From Thermocrinis ruber (GTDB lineage Bacteria > Aquificota > Aquificia > Aquificales > Aquificaceae), in the NCBI RefSeq assembly GCF_000512735.1, contig NZ_CP007028.1:1302001-1366000 (forward strand): 64,000 nt of DNA, written 5' to 3'. The notes under the pieces were generated by a model. It did no database searches, had not been told where the DNA came from, and was given only the letters and a program-made list of their open reading frames with translations. Made by a program: the position numbers and the translations under genes. Each line of letters begins with the position of its first letter. Within the stretch, counting starts at the first letter, position 1. Of this stretch, positions 29,034 through 37,042 are shown one piece after another.

Positions 29034-30740
29034 ATGAATTACTACGATGTGGTAGTAGTTGGTGCCGGTGGCGCTGGTTTGAGGGCTGCCATAGAGGCAA
29101 GCTTGGACCCAACCATCCGAGTGGCGGTAGTATCAAAGGTGTATCCCACCCGTTCCCACACGGGTGCAGCGCAAGGTGGCATAAACGCAGCCCTTGGGAA
29201 TGTAATTCCGGATGATTCTCCTGATTCTCATGCCTTTGATACCATAAAGGGTTCTGACTTTTTGGCGGACCAAGAGGCAGTCTTTTTCATGTGCGAAAAC
29301 GCCCCTGAGATCATATACGAACTGGACCGATGGGGTGTGCCCTTTTCTCGCCTACCAGATGGCAGGATCGCCCAAAGACCTTTTGGTGGTGCGTCCTTCC
29401 CAAGGACCGTCTTTTCCGCAGACAGAACTGGGCACGTGATTCTACATACCCTCTTTGAGCAAGCTTTAGCAAGGGAAAACATTCACTTTTACAACGAATA
29501 CTTCTTGTTGGACATCATCCACGATGGCAACAGGGTAAAGGGTGTAGCCCTCTATGACATAAAAAACGGAGAAGTCGTAAACCTTAGGGCAAAGGCAGTG
29601 ATATTGGCTACGGGAGGCTTTGCCCGCATTTACTGGAAGAGAAGCACCAACGCCATAGGCAATACGGGGGACGGAGTGGCAGCTGCATTAAGGGCAGGGC
29701 TTTCCCTAAAGGATATGGAATTTATCCAGTTTCATCCTACGGGCCTGGCAAAGACGGGAATACTGCTTTCGGAAGCCTGTAGGGGAGAAGGTGGGTATCT
29801 CCTCAACGCCCTGGGAGAAAGGTTTATGCAAAGGTATGCACCGGAGAAGATGGAGTTGGCACCAAGAGACATGGTCTCAAGGGCTATAGAGTATGAGATA
29901 AGGGAAGGTAGGGGTGTAGGAGAGGGCACCTCAGCCTATGTGTATCTGGACCTTAGACACTTAGGAGAGGAAAAGATCAAGGAAAGGCTTCCTCAGGTAA
30001 GACAGCTTGCCATAGATTTTGAAGGTGTGGACCCAGTCAAGGACCTAGTGCCCATAAGACCAACCGCCCACTACTGTATGGGTGGTATCCATGTGGTAAA
30101 TTACAGAACAAGCGGAACCGAGTTGGAGGGACTCTATGCGGTAGGAGAGTGCGCCTGCGTTTCGGTGCACGGTGCCAACCGATTGGGAGGAAATTCCTTA
30201 ACGGAGATTTTGGTTTTTGGTAAATTCTGCGGTATAGCTGCAAGGGAGTATGCCAAGCAGGTGGATTGGCTACCGCTCACAGAAGGTGAAGAGAGGAGGG
30301 CTCAGGAGTTTATAGAGGGGCTTATGAAGAGGGAGGGCACGGAAAAGTTAGCGGAAGTCAGAAAACGCATGGGAGACATCACTTGGGAAAAGGTGGGAAT
30401 ATTTAGGGATGAGAAGTCCCTTAAGTCCGCCTATGAGGAGCTTGGGGAACTTTTAGAGAGATGGGAACGCATTCCAGTGGTGGATAAAAGCAAGGTGTTT
30501 AATACCAACCTGGTGGAGCTTTTGGAACTCAGAAACATGTTAGAGCTGGCGAGGGTAGTTGCCTTTTCTGCCCTCCACAGGAAGGAATCAAGGGGAGGAC
30601 ACATGAGGGAAGACTATCCAAACAGGGATGACAAAAACTTCTTAAAACATACTTTGGTCCGAAAGGTGGGAGACCGCCTTGAGCTTGAATACATACCCGT
30701 GAACATTGTTAAGTATGAACCTGCCCAGAGGAGTTACTGA
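29034..30740 (+). CDS. Fumarate reductase/succinate dehydrogenase flavoprotein subunit
   Basis: Interconverts fumarate and succinate; in autotrophic Aquificales the reductive direction serves the reverse TCA cycle. 568 residues. The FAD-binding start is VVVGAGGAGLRAAIEAS. SHTGAAQGGINAALGN carries the His that binds FAD covalently in this family. The active site has QFHPTG, EACRGEGGYLLN, the Arg in PRDMVSRAIEYEI, and HYCMGGIHV. The capping domain and C-terminal helical domain are complete. No iron-sulfur or membrane subunit is adjacent, so partners must be encoded elsewhere. It is probably leaderless and overlaps purK by one base. Confidence 0.9.
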   Translation: MNYYDVVVVGAGGAGLRAAIEASLDPTIRVAVVSKVYPTRSHTGAAQGGINAALGNVIPDDSPDSHAFDTIKGSDFLADQEAVFFMCENAPEIIYELDRWGVPFSRLPDGRIAQRPFGGASFPRTVFSADRTGHVILHTLFEQALARENIHFYNEYFLLDIIHDGNRVKGVALYDIKNGEVVNLRAKAVILATGGFARIYWKRSTNAIGNTGDGVAAALRAGLSLKDMEFIQFHPTGLAKTGILLSEACRGEGGYLLNALGERFMQRYAPEKMELAPRDMVSRAIEYEIREGRGVGEGTSAYVYLDLRHLGEEKIKERLPQVRQLAIDFEGVDPVKDLVPIRPTAHYCMGGIHVVNYRTSGTELEGLYAVGECACVSVHGANRLGGNSLTEILVFGKFCGIAAREYAKQVDWLPLTEGEERRAQEFIEGLMKREGTEKLAEVRKRMGDITWEKVGIFRDEKSLKSAYEELGELLERWERIPVVDKSKVFNTNLVELLELRNMLELARVVAFSALHRKESRGGHMREDYPNRDDKNFLKHTLVRKVGDRLELEYIPVNIVKYEPAQRSY

Positions 30741-31822
30741 TGAGGGTTGGAATCCTCGGTGGTGGGCAGTTGGGTTGGATGACCATCTTAGAGGGGAGAA
30801 AGCTTGGCTTTGAGTTTTTTGTGGCGGACGATATGCCACACTCTCCAGCCCGCAAAGTGGCAGACCTTTGCTTTGACTACAGTGAAATAGATGAGTTTGT
30901 TAAGCTCTGCGATGTTATAACCTATGAGTTTGAGCACATACCGGAGGAGATTTTGGAAAAGACTGCGCCCTTGACCTTTCCCTCCGTGGAGATTTTGAAG
31001 CTAAAAAAGAGCAAGGTAGAAGAAAAGCTCTTTCTGAAAAAAAGGGGCTATCCCGTACCTACTTTTACCGTAGCCTTTAAGGAGGATTTAGAACAAAAGG
31101 TAGGACTTTTGAACCTTCCCGTGGTGGTGAAGGCGGAGGCTTTGGGGTACGATGGCAAGGGACAGTATTTGATAAAAAGCCTACAGGACCTTCAGAAGGT
31201 AAAAGCCAACCATGGAGAAAAGGAGAGGTTCTTGGTAGAAGAGTTTGTGGACTTTGACTTTGAGCTTTCCATAATAGGAGTGCGGAGCCTAAGGGGAGAG
31301 GTGCGGCTATATCCACCCACCATAAACTATCACAGAGAAGGTATTCTTTTTTACAACCACACTACCTCTATGGTGTTCCCAGAGGGTGAAGAGATAGTGC
31401 GATCTTTGATGGAGGAGCTAAACTTAGTAGGTGTGCTCTGTGTAGAGTTCTTTTACACCAAGAAAGGAAAACTTTTGATAAACGAAATGGCACCCCGGGT
31501 GCACAACACCGGACATCACACCTTAGATTCTGCCTACACATCCCAGTTTGAAAACCTGCTCAGGGCAATAACCGGGCTTCCCTTGGGTTCTACAAAGCTA
31601 AAGTCTCACGCAGGCATGTTGAACTTGCTCGGAGTTTCCTATGAGGAAATTGACTGGAAAAAAGTTCTTTCTGTGGAGGGCACCAAGCTCTATTGGTACG
31701 GCAAAGAAAAAAAGCACAGGAGGAAAATGGGACACATTAATCTGGTGGCAAGCACGGAAGAAGAGGTAGTAGAGAAACTTAACCAGCTTTACGATATGAT
31801 CTACGAACCCATCAAGTGTTGA
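30740..31822 (+). CDS. purK: 5-(carboxyamino)imidazole ribonucleotide synthase
   Basis: ATP-grasp enzyme that adds bicarbonate-derived CO2 to AIR, giving N5-CAIR for PurE in purine synthesis. 360 residues, the normal length. RVGILGGGQLGWMTILEGRKLGF opens the N-terminal domain; VVKAEALGYDGKGQYLI is the ATP-grasp glycine-rich loop; NEMAPRVHNTGHHTLDS holds the metal-binding and substrate-binding residues. No purE is adjacent. Starts at TGATG with the preceding gene and overlaps malQ tail to tail by 11 bases. Confidence 0.94.
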   Translation: MRVGILGGGQLGWMTILEGRKLGFEFFVADDMPHSPARKVADLCFDYSEIDEFVKLCDVITYEFEHIPEEILEKTAPLTFPSVEILKLKKSKVEEKLFLKKRGYPVPTFTVAFKEDLEQKVGLLNLPVVVKAEALGYDGKGQYLIKSLQDLQKVKANHGEKERFLVEEFVDFDFELSIIGVRSLRGEVRLYPPTINYHREGILFYNHTTSMVFPEGEEIVRSLMEELNLVGVLCVEFFYTKKGKLLINEMAPRVHNTGHHTLDSAYTSQFENLLRAITGLPLGSTKLKSHAGMLNLLGVSYEEIDWKKVLSVEGTKLYWYGKEKKHRRKMGHINLVASTEEEVVEKLNQLYDMIYEPIKC

Positions 31823-33233
31823 GGCGTTGGTAGATCTCCGAAAGCTCCAAAAGCCAAAGGCTTAACTCCGCGGGAGGTAATTGATCCATCCTCCACTCCC
31901 AATTACCTTTGGCAGTTCCTGGTGTGTTCATCCTTGATTCTTTGCCAAGGTTCAAAAGGTCCTGCATTGGAATCACACAGTACTTAGCTACAGACATATA
32001 GGCCAACCTTATTAGCTCTTTCGAAACATTTTCTCTGTCCAAGCTTTTTCCCAAATACTTTTCAAGCCTTTCCCTGTGTGCAGGATTTAGTTCTTCCACA
32101 AACCAGTCCTTTAGGGGCATGTTGTCGTGGGTGGTTGTATAAACTGCGCAGTTTTGATTGTGATTATGGGGTAGATGGGTGCTGTTTGGCTCAAAAAAGG
32201 CAAAGGCTAAAACCCTTGTGGATACAAAGCCAAAGCGATCTCTGAGCTCCTCCACCTCTCGGTCTATGGTTCCCAGGTCCTCCGCTATGAAAGGAAATTC
32301 CGGAAAACGATCCTTCAACAGGCTAAAGAACTCCTCCGGATATGCCCTTTCCCACCAGCCTTCTTTGGCGTTTTGCCTTCCTTTGGGAACCACATAATAG
32401 GATACAAATCCTCTAAAATGGTCTATGCGTAAAAGATCATAGAGTTTTAAGGAGTGTTCTATCCTCTTGACCAACCACTCAAAGTTTTCCTCCCTCAGTG
32501 CCTGCCAATTATAGACGGGATTTCCCCAGAGCTGACCCTCTGGGCTAAAGTAATCCGGAGGAACGCCCGCGCACACATCAAGCCTAAAAAGCCTTTGATT
32601 TTTCCACACGTCTGCACTGTCAAAGGCAGGATAAATGGGAATGTCCCCTATGATCCTTACACCCTTTTCATTGGCATAGCTTTTTAACCTGAACCACTGC
32701 CTGTAAAAGACATACTGCCTGAACTTCTCCCTCTTCACATCCAAAGGGTCTGGCTTTAGCTCAGTCCAACGGTCCCAAGAACTTCGGTTTTTCTTCTTCA
32801 GGGCAGAAAAGACGGCGTAGTCCTCCAGCCAATGGACATTTTCCTCCTCAAACTGCCAGAAGTCCCTATCCTCCGAAAAGTTCCTAAAGGCTTCCTCAAG
32901 GATCAGGTCTTTTACAAAGTAAGCTTTTGAGTAATCAACCCTTTGGGTGGGTTTTTCTTTTACCTTATCTAAGGTCTCTTTGGAAATAAGCCCTTCTTCC
33001 TCTAAGATCTCCGGGCTCACAAACAGGGGATTTCCCGCAAATAGGGATGTAGAAAAGTATGGGGAATTTCCGAACTCTTCAAAGGTAGGGTTCAAGGGTA
33101 GCACCTGCCAGAGCCCTTGCCCGCTGTTAGACAAAAAATCCACAAAAAGATAGGCAGACCGCCCAAGGTCTCCTACGCAAAAGGGAGAAGGTAGAGAACT
33201 TATGTGCAAAAGAACACCTGCCCATCTGTGCAT
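31812..33233 (-). CDS. malQ: 4-alpha-glucanotransferase (amylomaltase, GH77)
   Basis: Transfers alpha-1,4-glucan segments in glycogen and maltodextrin metabolism. 473 residues, near the usual 490-500. It starts RWAGVLLHISSLPSPFCVGDLG with GQGLWQVLPLNPT. Catalytic residues: Asp in YDLLRIDHFRGF (nucleophile), Glu in FIAEDLGTID (acid/base), Asp in TTTHDNMPLKDWF (transition-state stabiliser). Ends with SLWLLELSEIYQRL. It overlaps the purK 3' end by 11 bases with no terminator between. TATAGT at 33252-33247 is a possible -10. Confidence 0.94.
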   Translation of the reverse strand: MHRWAGVLLHISSLPSPFCVGDLGRSAYLFVDFLSNSGQGLWQVLPLNPTFEEFGNSPYFSTSLFAGNPLFVSPEILEEEGLISKETLDKVKEKPTQRVDYSKAYFVKDLILEEAFRNFSEDRDFWQFEEENVHWLEDYAVFSALKKKNRSSWDRWTELKPDPLDVKREKFRQYVFYRQWFRLKSYANEKGVRIIGDIPIYPAFDSADVWKNQRLFRLDVCAGVPPDYFSPEGQLWGNPVYNWQALREENFEWLVKRIEHSLKLYDLLRIDHFRGFVSYYVVPKGRQNAKEGWWERAYPEEFFSLLKDRFPEFPFIAEDLGTIDREVEELRDRFGFVSTRVLAFAFFEPNSTHLPHNHNQNCAVYTTTHDNMPLKDWFVEELNPAHRERLEKYLGKSLDRENVSKELIRLAYMSVAKYCVIPMQDLLNLGKESRMNTPGTAKGNWEWRMDQLPPAELSLWLLELSEIYQRLNT

Positions 33234-33338
33234 AGTTAAAGCTTAAACTATAGACTTACAAACATCAAGCTTAGATTTTAGTCTTATAACTCTTGTGTGT
33301 AAATGGGTTTATATTTTTAGAACAACCTCCGCCAAAAG

Positions 33339-33368
33339 TTAGCATCTTCCTCCAGAATGTAATATACT
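33339..33368 (+). promoter_or_regulatory. Promoter of the wHTH/nuclease-like gene
   Basis: -35-like TTAGCA (33339-33344), 18-base spacer, -10 TATACT (33363-33368). The in-frame GTG at 33377 lies 8 bases after the -10 box, so the RNA would begin at about the start codon. Confidence 0.55.
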
Positions 33369-33376
33369 ATGCCTTT

Positions 33377-34120
33377 GTGCCCACCCACAGAGAAAAGATA
33401 GAGAGAGCAATTAGAGAAGCCTTAGCATCATCTCAAGAAGGATTGAGATACTCCGAGCTGGTGAGGTATATCAAAGAAAAACACCCGGAGATAAAGGAAA
33501 ACACTATTCATGGTGCCCTTCACAATCTAAGGGAAAAAATTAGAAGGGGAGACATAAAAAATATAGCTATACCCGAGAGGGGATTGTTCCGTTTGGTGAG
33601 GGAAGAGGCACCTCCAAAGCCAGTGGAGGAAATAAGAGAGCAGGACCTGTACCAGCCCTTTGCTCAATATTTGACCGACGAGTTGGAAGAGTGTTCCAAG
33701 GCAGTACCCTTAGGTGGAAAAGTCTTTGAGGACAAGTGGGGAACTCCAGATGTTTTTGGGATATATAGATTTCCCGATTATGAACCCATAAAGTTGCCCG
33801 TTCCAGAAATCGTCAGTGCAGAGATAAAGCTTGATCCCAATCAGTTGGTGGTTGCCTTTGGTCAGGCGTGTGCCTACAAACTATTCAGCCATAAGGTTTA
33901 TTTGGTAGTGCCCAAAGGTTCTGAGGAGATCGGAAGGCTTGAGTCTTTGTGTTTAAGGTTTGGGTTAGGGCTTATACTCTTTGAAATTGAGGGAAAGGAG
34001 CCCAGATTTTACATAAGGACAAGGGCCGTAAAGAGCGAGCCCGATTATATGTACCTCAACGAATACTTAAACAAACTCAAACAAAGACGACCGAATATTT
34101 TTAAGGAGTTGTTTGGTTGA
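33377..34120 (+). CDS. Unrecognised protein: winged-helix plus PD-(D/E)XK nuclease-like domain
   Basis: 247 residues from GTG 33377; a longer reading from 33293 would have to start upstream of the -10 box. Residues of about 4-75 look like a winged helix (REKIERAIREALASSQEGLRY, then ENTIHGALHNLREKI, then a GLFRLV wing). Residues 85-200 read like a restriction-endonuclease fold: Glu/Gln helix (EQDLYQPFAQYL), D125 in GTPDVFG, E149-x-K151 in VSAEIKLD, then QACAYKLFSHKVYLVVP. I cannot name a family. It stands alone between malQ and a convergent SOR-like gene. It could be a repair or defence nuclease or a DNA-binding regulator; no partner methylase adjoins it. Confidence 0.72.
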   Translation: MPTHREKIERAIREALASSQEGLRYSELVRYIKEKHPEIKENTIHGALHNLREKIRRGDIKNIAIPERGLFRLVREEAPPKPVEEIREQDLYQPFAQYLTDELEECSKAVPLGGKVFEDKWGTPDVFGIYRFPDYEPIKLPVPEIVSAEIKLDPNQLVVAFGQACAYKLFSHKVYLVVPKGSEEIGRLESLCLRFGLGLILFEIEGKEPRFYIRTRAVKSEPDYMYLNEYLNKLKQRRPNIFKELFG

Positions 34121-34150
34121 GGGGCACCAAAGGAGCGGTGCCCACTTTTC
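34121..34150 (+). terminator. Hairpin between two convergent genes
   Basis: Stem GGGCACC (34122-34128)/GGTGCCC (34137-34143), 8-base loop, followed on the plus strand by ACTTTTCC. On the minus strand the following bases are not T-rich. Probably terminates the plus-strand gene. Confidence 0.6.
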
Positions 34151-34163
34151 CAGTACTGATCAC

Positions 34164-34619
34164 TTACTTCTCTGCGTAGGTTTCCTTTACTTCCTTTGCT
34201 TTCTTTGCCATTTCTGGGTCGTATGCTTTCCCTTGCCAAAGAACCTGATAGACAACCTCAAAGGTGCTCTCCGCCAACTCGGTTAATTCCTTAAAGAGCT
34301 GGTTGAACCTTTCGCTTCTGTGGGATTCCTCGTGGTCCTCAAGGCTTCTCCAGAAGGTTATTATGAGGACTTCCCTCTCCTTTAGAGGATGTTCGGTGAC
34401 TTGTCCAGCAGTGGAGCCCTCGAGGGAAACACCACCTGTATTAAGGGCAACAAAGCCTCCGTAAAAGCCCGTGTCTGAGTGGTACGTCTTAACATGCTCG
34501 CAGAGGTAAGCAACCTTTTCAGCTACATCGTCAAGGGTTACACCCTCCTTGAGCACTACATAATTTATGTTCATAATGGCATCCTCTGGAATATCTACGA
34601 TCCTATTTGCTCCAAACAT
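34164..34619 (-). CDS. Half-size sulfur oxygenase reductase (SOR)-like protein
   Basis: 151 residues. I chose ATG 34619, preceded by AGGAGGTG 5 bases upstream; the longer reading crosses the promoter. Residues 87-100 (IITFWRSLEDHEESH) match the SOR block TFWKDWKDHEEMH as I recall it from Acidianus. H96 and H100 would match iron ligands His86 and His90, E121 (STFEVVY) would match Glu114, and C40 would match the essential Cys31; Cys-to-His spacing is 56 here against 55. Cys101 and Cys104 have no counterpart. SOR (about 310 residues) has two fused ferredoxin-like halves; only the N-terminal, iron-bearing half is present. It could be a true sulfur-handling oxygenase or another ABM-fold iron protein. 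A palindrome overlaps its promoter. Confidence 0.65.
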   Translation of the reverse strand: MFGANRIVDIPEDAIMNINYVVLKEGVTLDDVAEKVAYLCEHVKTYHSDTGFYGGFVALNTGGVSLEGSTAGQVTEHPLKEREVLIITFWRSLEDHEESHRSERFNQLFKELTELAESTFEVVYQVLWQGKAYDPEMAKKAKEVKETYAEK

Positions 34620-34647
34620 AGCACACCTCCTAAGGGGATTTAATATA

Positions 34648-34665
34648 AGAATATAAGTATATTCT
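34648..34665. promoter_or_regulatory. Perfect inverted repeat, putative operator of the SOR-like gene
   Basis: AGAATATA-AG-TATATTCT: 8-base arms, 2-base centre. It contains a TATATT on the minus strand that would be the -10 box of the SOR-like gene; a second TATATT lies next to it (34647-34642). The lptB promoter is 40 bases away and does not overlap. Confidence 0.5.
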
Positions 34666-34705
34666 AAATATCTTAATTTGCAAGGGTGTTGTGTCTCTTC
34701 AGAGG

Positions 34706-34733
34706 TTGAGGGTGCAGTTTCACGAGTTATAAT
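34706..34733 (+). promoter_or_regulatory. Promoter of lptB
   Basis: -35 TTGAGG (34706-34711), 16-base spacer, -10 TATAAT (34728-34733). The in-frame TTG start codon lies 10 bases after the -10 box. Confidence 0.6.
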
Positions 34734-34743
34734 TAAACTTGGC

Positions 34744-35469
34744 TTGGAGAAAAGGCTTTCTGCATATGGCTTGAGAAAAAGTTTCAAGGGTAGGGAAGTT
34801 CTAAAGGGTATAGACCTTTACATTGAGAGGGGTGAGGTGGTAGGGCTACTGGGTCCCAATGGGGCGGGTAAAACCACCCTCTTTAACTGTTTGGTGGGCT
34901 TTCTTTCGGTGGATGATGGAACCATAGAGTTGGAAGGAAAGGACATCACCCATCTGCCTACCCACAAAAGGGCTAAGGAGGGCATATCCTTTTTGCCACA
35001 GGAACACACCCTCTTTGAGGATCTAACCGTTATAGAAAACCTTCTGATCTTTTTGGAGTTTTTTGAAGAGAGCAAGGAGAGCGCCTTGGCAAGGGCGGAG
35101 GAATTGCTTTCGGACTTTGGGCTTTATGAACTGAGAAACCAAAAGGCAGGAAATCTTTCCGGCGGTCAAAAGAGAAGGTTAGAGATCGCAAGGGCGCTGA
35201 TCCCAAAGCCTAAGTATCTATTCTTTGACGAGCCCTTTGCGGGCATAGACCCTATAATGGTGGCAGACATAAAGGAGTTAATTCTAAACCTAAAGGCTCA
35301 AGATATAGGTGTTTTGATTACCGACCACAACGTAAGGGAAACCATAAGGCTAGTGGATAGGGTTTACATAATCTCAGAGGGCACGGTGATAGCCCAGGGT
35401 CCGCCAAAGGATGTTATTTTGAACCAGAGGGTCAGGGAAGTTTATTTGGGTAAGGATTTCCATCTGTAA
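34744..35469 (+). CDS. lptB: LPS export ABC transporter ATP-binding protein LptB
   Basis: Cytoplasmic ATPase of LptB2FG, which pulls LPS out of the inner membrane toward the outer membrane. 241 residues from TTG 34744; upstream in-frame codons would lie before the promoter. Walker A GPNGAGKTT, Q-loop FLPQEHTLFEDLTV (the LptB-type long Q loop), signature NLSGGQKRRLEIARAL, Walker B YLFFDEPFAGIDP, H-loop ITDHNVRE. The combination FAGIDP/DHNVRET is typical of LptB. Its 3' end overlaps topA by 38 bases. No lptF/G is adjacent. Confidence 0.9.
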   Translation: MEKRLSAYGLRKSFKGREVLKGIDLYIERGEVVGLLGPNGAGKTTLFNCLVGFLSVDDGTIELEGKDITHLPTHKRAKEGISFLPQEHTLFEDLTVIENLLIFLEFFEESKESALARAEELLSDFGLYELRNQKAGNLSGGQKRRLEIARALIPKPKYLFFDEPFAGIDPIMVADIKELILNLKAQDIGVLITDHNVRETIRLVDRVYIISEGTVIAQGPPKDVILNQRVREVYLGKDFHL

Positions 35470-37042
35470 TCTCTTTAAAAAGCTCTCTGACTGCACTTTT
35501 CCAGTCCTTCTTTCCCTCCTCCACCAAGTCCAGCACTTCCTCCATCTTGGCGGTGTATTGGTAATCCACCAGCTTTGGAAAGTTCTCCATAAGATAGTCA
35601 AGCACCAAAAAGGAGGTCTCTGTGGGCTTTAGGTAGCCCTTTTCCACCACCACGTAGCCTCTCTCTTTTAGGGTTTTTATGATCGTCGCATAGGTAGAGG
35701 GTCTTCCAATGCCTAAGCTCTCAAGTTTTTTTACTAAGGAGCCTTCCGTGTATCTTTTTGGTGGCTCTGTTTGCCTTTCTTCCAAGATGATCTTTTGTGG
35801 CTTGAGAATCTGACCTTTTTCAAGCTTGGGCAGTTTCTCCTCCATAAAGTCATAATCTTCAAACCTTGTCCATCCATCAAAGACTAAGGTCCTTCCCTTT
35901 GCGATAAACTCAAAGGGAATACCTTGCGTCAAAGGAGTTAGCATTACCTTGGTGTTCTTCAGGACTGCAGGAGTAGAAAGACTTGCCAAAGTTCTGCCTA
36001 CGATCAGTTCAAAGAGCTCAAGGCTATCCCCCGGTGGCGGTTTTTTGACTAAGCTGGTGGGCCTTATGCATTCGTGGGCAGACTGCACATGGGCTTTTTC
36101 TCTGAACTTTCTTAACCTTCCCACGTACTCCACACCGTAGTTTTTTTCTATCCACTGGAGGAACTCTGTAGCCTTTTCAGGACTCATCCGGTGGGCGTCC
36201 GTTCTTGGGTAGGTAATGTAGCCTTCTTCGTAGAGCAGTTGGGCAAGCCTTGTGGTTTTTTCCACGCTAAAGTCGAGCCTTTCGTTGGCGGTCTTTTGTA
36301 GCTCGGGTGTGTTAAAGGGCTTGGGCGGTGGCACCATCTCCTCCCACTCTTGAACTTCCTTGACTTCAAAGAAGACATCTTTTAGCTTTTCCAAGTAGGG
36401 CTTGGCGTTATCTGGCTTTTCAAACCTCACGCCCAAGTAGGCAGAAAATCCTTCAAAGAGCGCTCTGATGTAGTAAAACTTCTTCTTCTTAAAGGACTGG
36501 ATTTCCCTCTCCCTTTCCACTATGAGCCTTAGGGCAGGAGATTGAACTCTTCCTACAGAGAGCCCTCTTGTTTTTAAGCTTTTCTGAAGTTCTGGCGAAA
36601 GAAGATAGCCTATGAGCCGGTCAAGGACCCTTCTGGCAAACTGGGCTTTAACCAAGTTCATGTTGATGTTTGTCTGCTCCTTTATGGCCTTTTGGAGGGC
36701 AGGCTTGGTGATCTCGTAAAAGTACACACGCCTTATTGGGATGTTTACAACCCTTTTTAACTCTTCCCAAAGAAAGTAGGATATTGCTTCTCCTTCTCTG
36801 TCTGGGTCCGTTCCCAAAAGCACAAGTTGGGCTTTAAGGCTACTTTTCTTTATCTCATCAAACAATTTCTTTTTTCCCTTCCTCCACAAAAAGGTAGGAT
36901 TTAGCGTTTCTAAGTCTACACCCAATCGGTCCTCGGGTAGATCCTTAATGTGCCCACCGGTTGCCTTAACCAAATAGTCCTTTCCCAAATACTTACTTAT
37001 GGTCTTTGCCTTTGTGAAAGATTCCACCAAGAACAGAATCAT
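35432..37042 (-). CDS. topA: DNA topoisomerase I (type IA), no zinc fingers
   Basis: Relaxes negative supercoils through a 5'-phosphotyrosine link. 536 residues, much shorter than E. coli TopA (865). The Toprim domain begins ILFLVESFTKAKTISKYLG; acidic motif GTDPDREGEAISYFLW; active-site Tyr in YEEGYITYPRTD; QSAHECIRPT and GIGRPSTYATIIKTL complete the core. The C-terminal Cys4 zinc-ribbon repeats of most bacterial TopA are absent, which should reduce single-strand DNA grip. I chose ATG 37042, overlapping the trmD stop by 4 bases; MGPKK upstream is inside trmD. Confidence 0.93.
   Translation of the reverse strand: MILFLVESFTKAKTISKYLGKDYLVKATGGHIKDLPEDRLGVDLETLNPTFLWRKGKKKLFDEIKKSSLKAQLVLLGTDPDREGEAISYFLWEELKRVVNIPIRRVYFYEITKPALQKAIKEQTNINMNLVKAQFARRVLDRLIGYLLSPELQKSLKTRGLSVGRVQSPALRLIVEREREIQSFKKKKFYYIRALFEGFSAYLGVRFEKPDNAKPYLEKLKDVFFEVKEVQEWEEMVPPPKPFNTPELQKTANERLDFSVEKTTRLAQLLYEEGYITYPRTDAHRMSPEKATEFLQWIEKNYGVEYVGRLRKFREKAHVQSAHECIRPTSLVKKPPPGDSLELFELIVGRTLASLSTPAVLKNTKVMLTPLTQGIPFEFIAKGRTLVFDGWTRFEDYDFMEEKLPKLEKGQILKPQKIILEERQTEPPKRYTEGSLVKKLESLGIGRPSTYATIIKTLKERGYVVVEKGYLKPTETSFLVLDYLMENFPKLVDYQYTAKMEEVLDLVEEGKKDWKSAVRELFKEITDGNPYPNKLP

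Noticed and set aside
33293-33376. 28-codon N-terminal extension of the wHTH-nuclease gene
   Set aside because: It would begin upstream of the best promoter (TATACT 33363-33368), and the GTG at 33377 fits a leaderless start.
34620-34787. 56-codon N-terminal extension of the SOR-like gene
   Set aside because: It crosses the promoter region and the palindrome, while ATG 34619 has a strong Shine-Dalgarno sequence.
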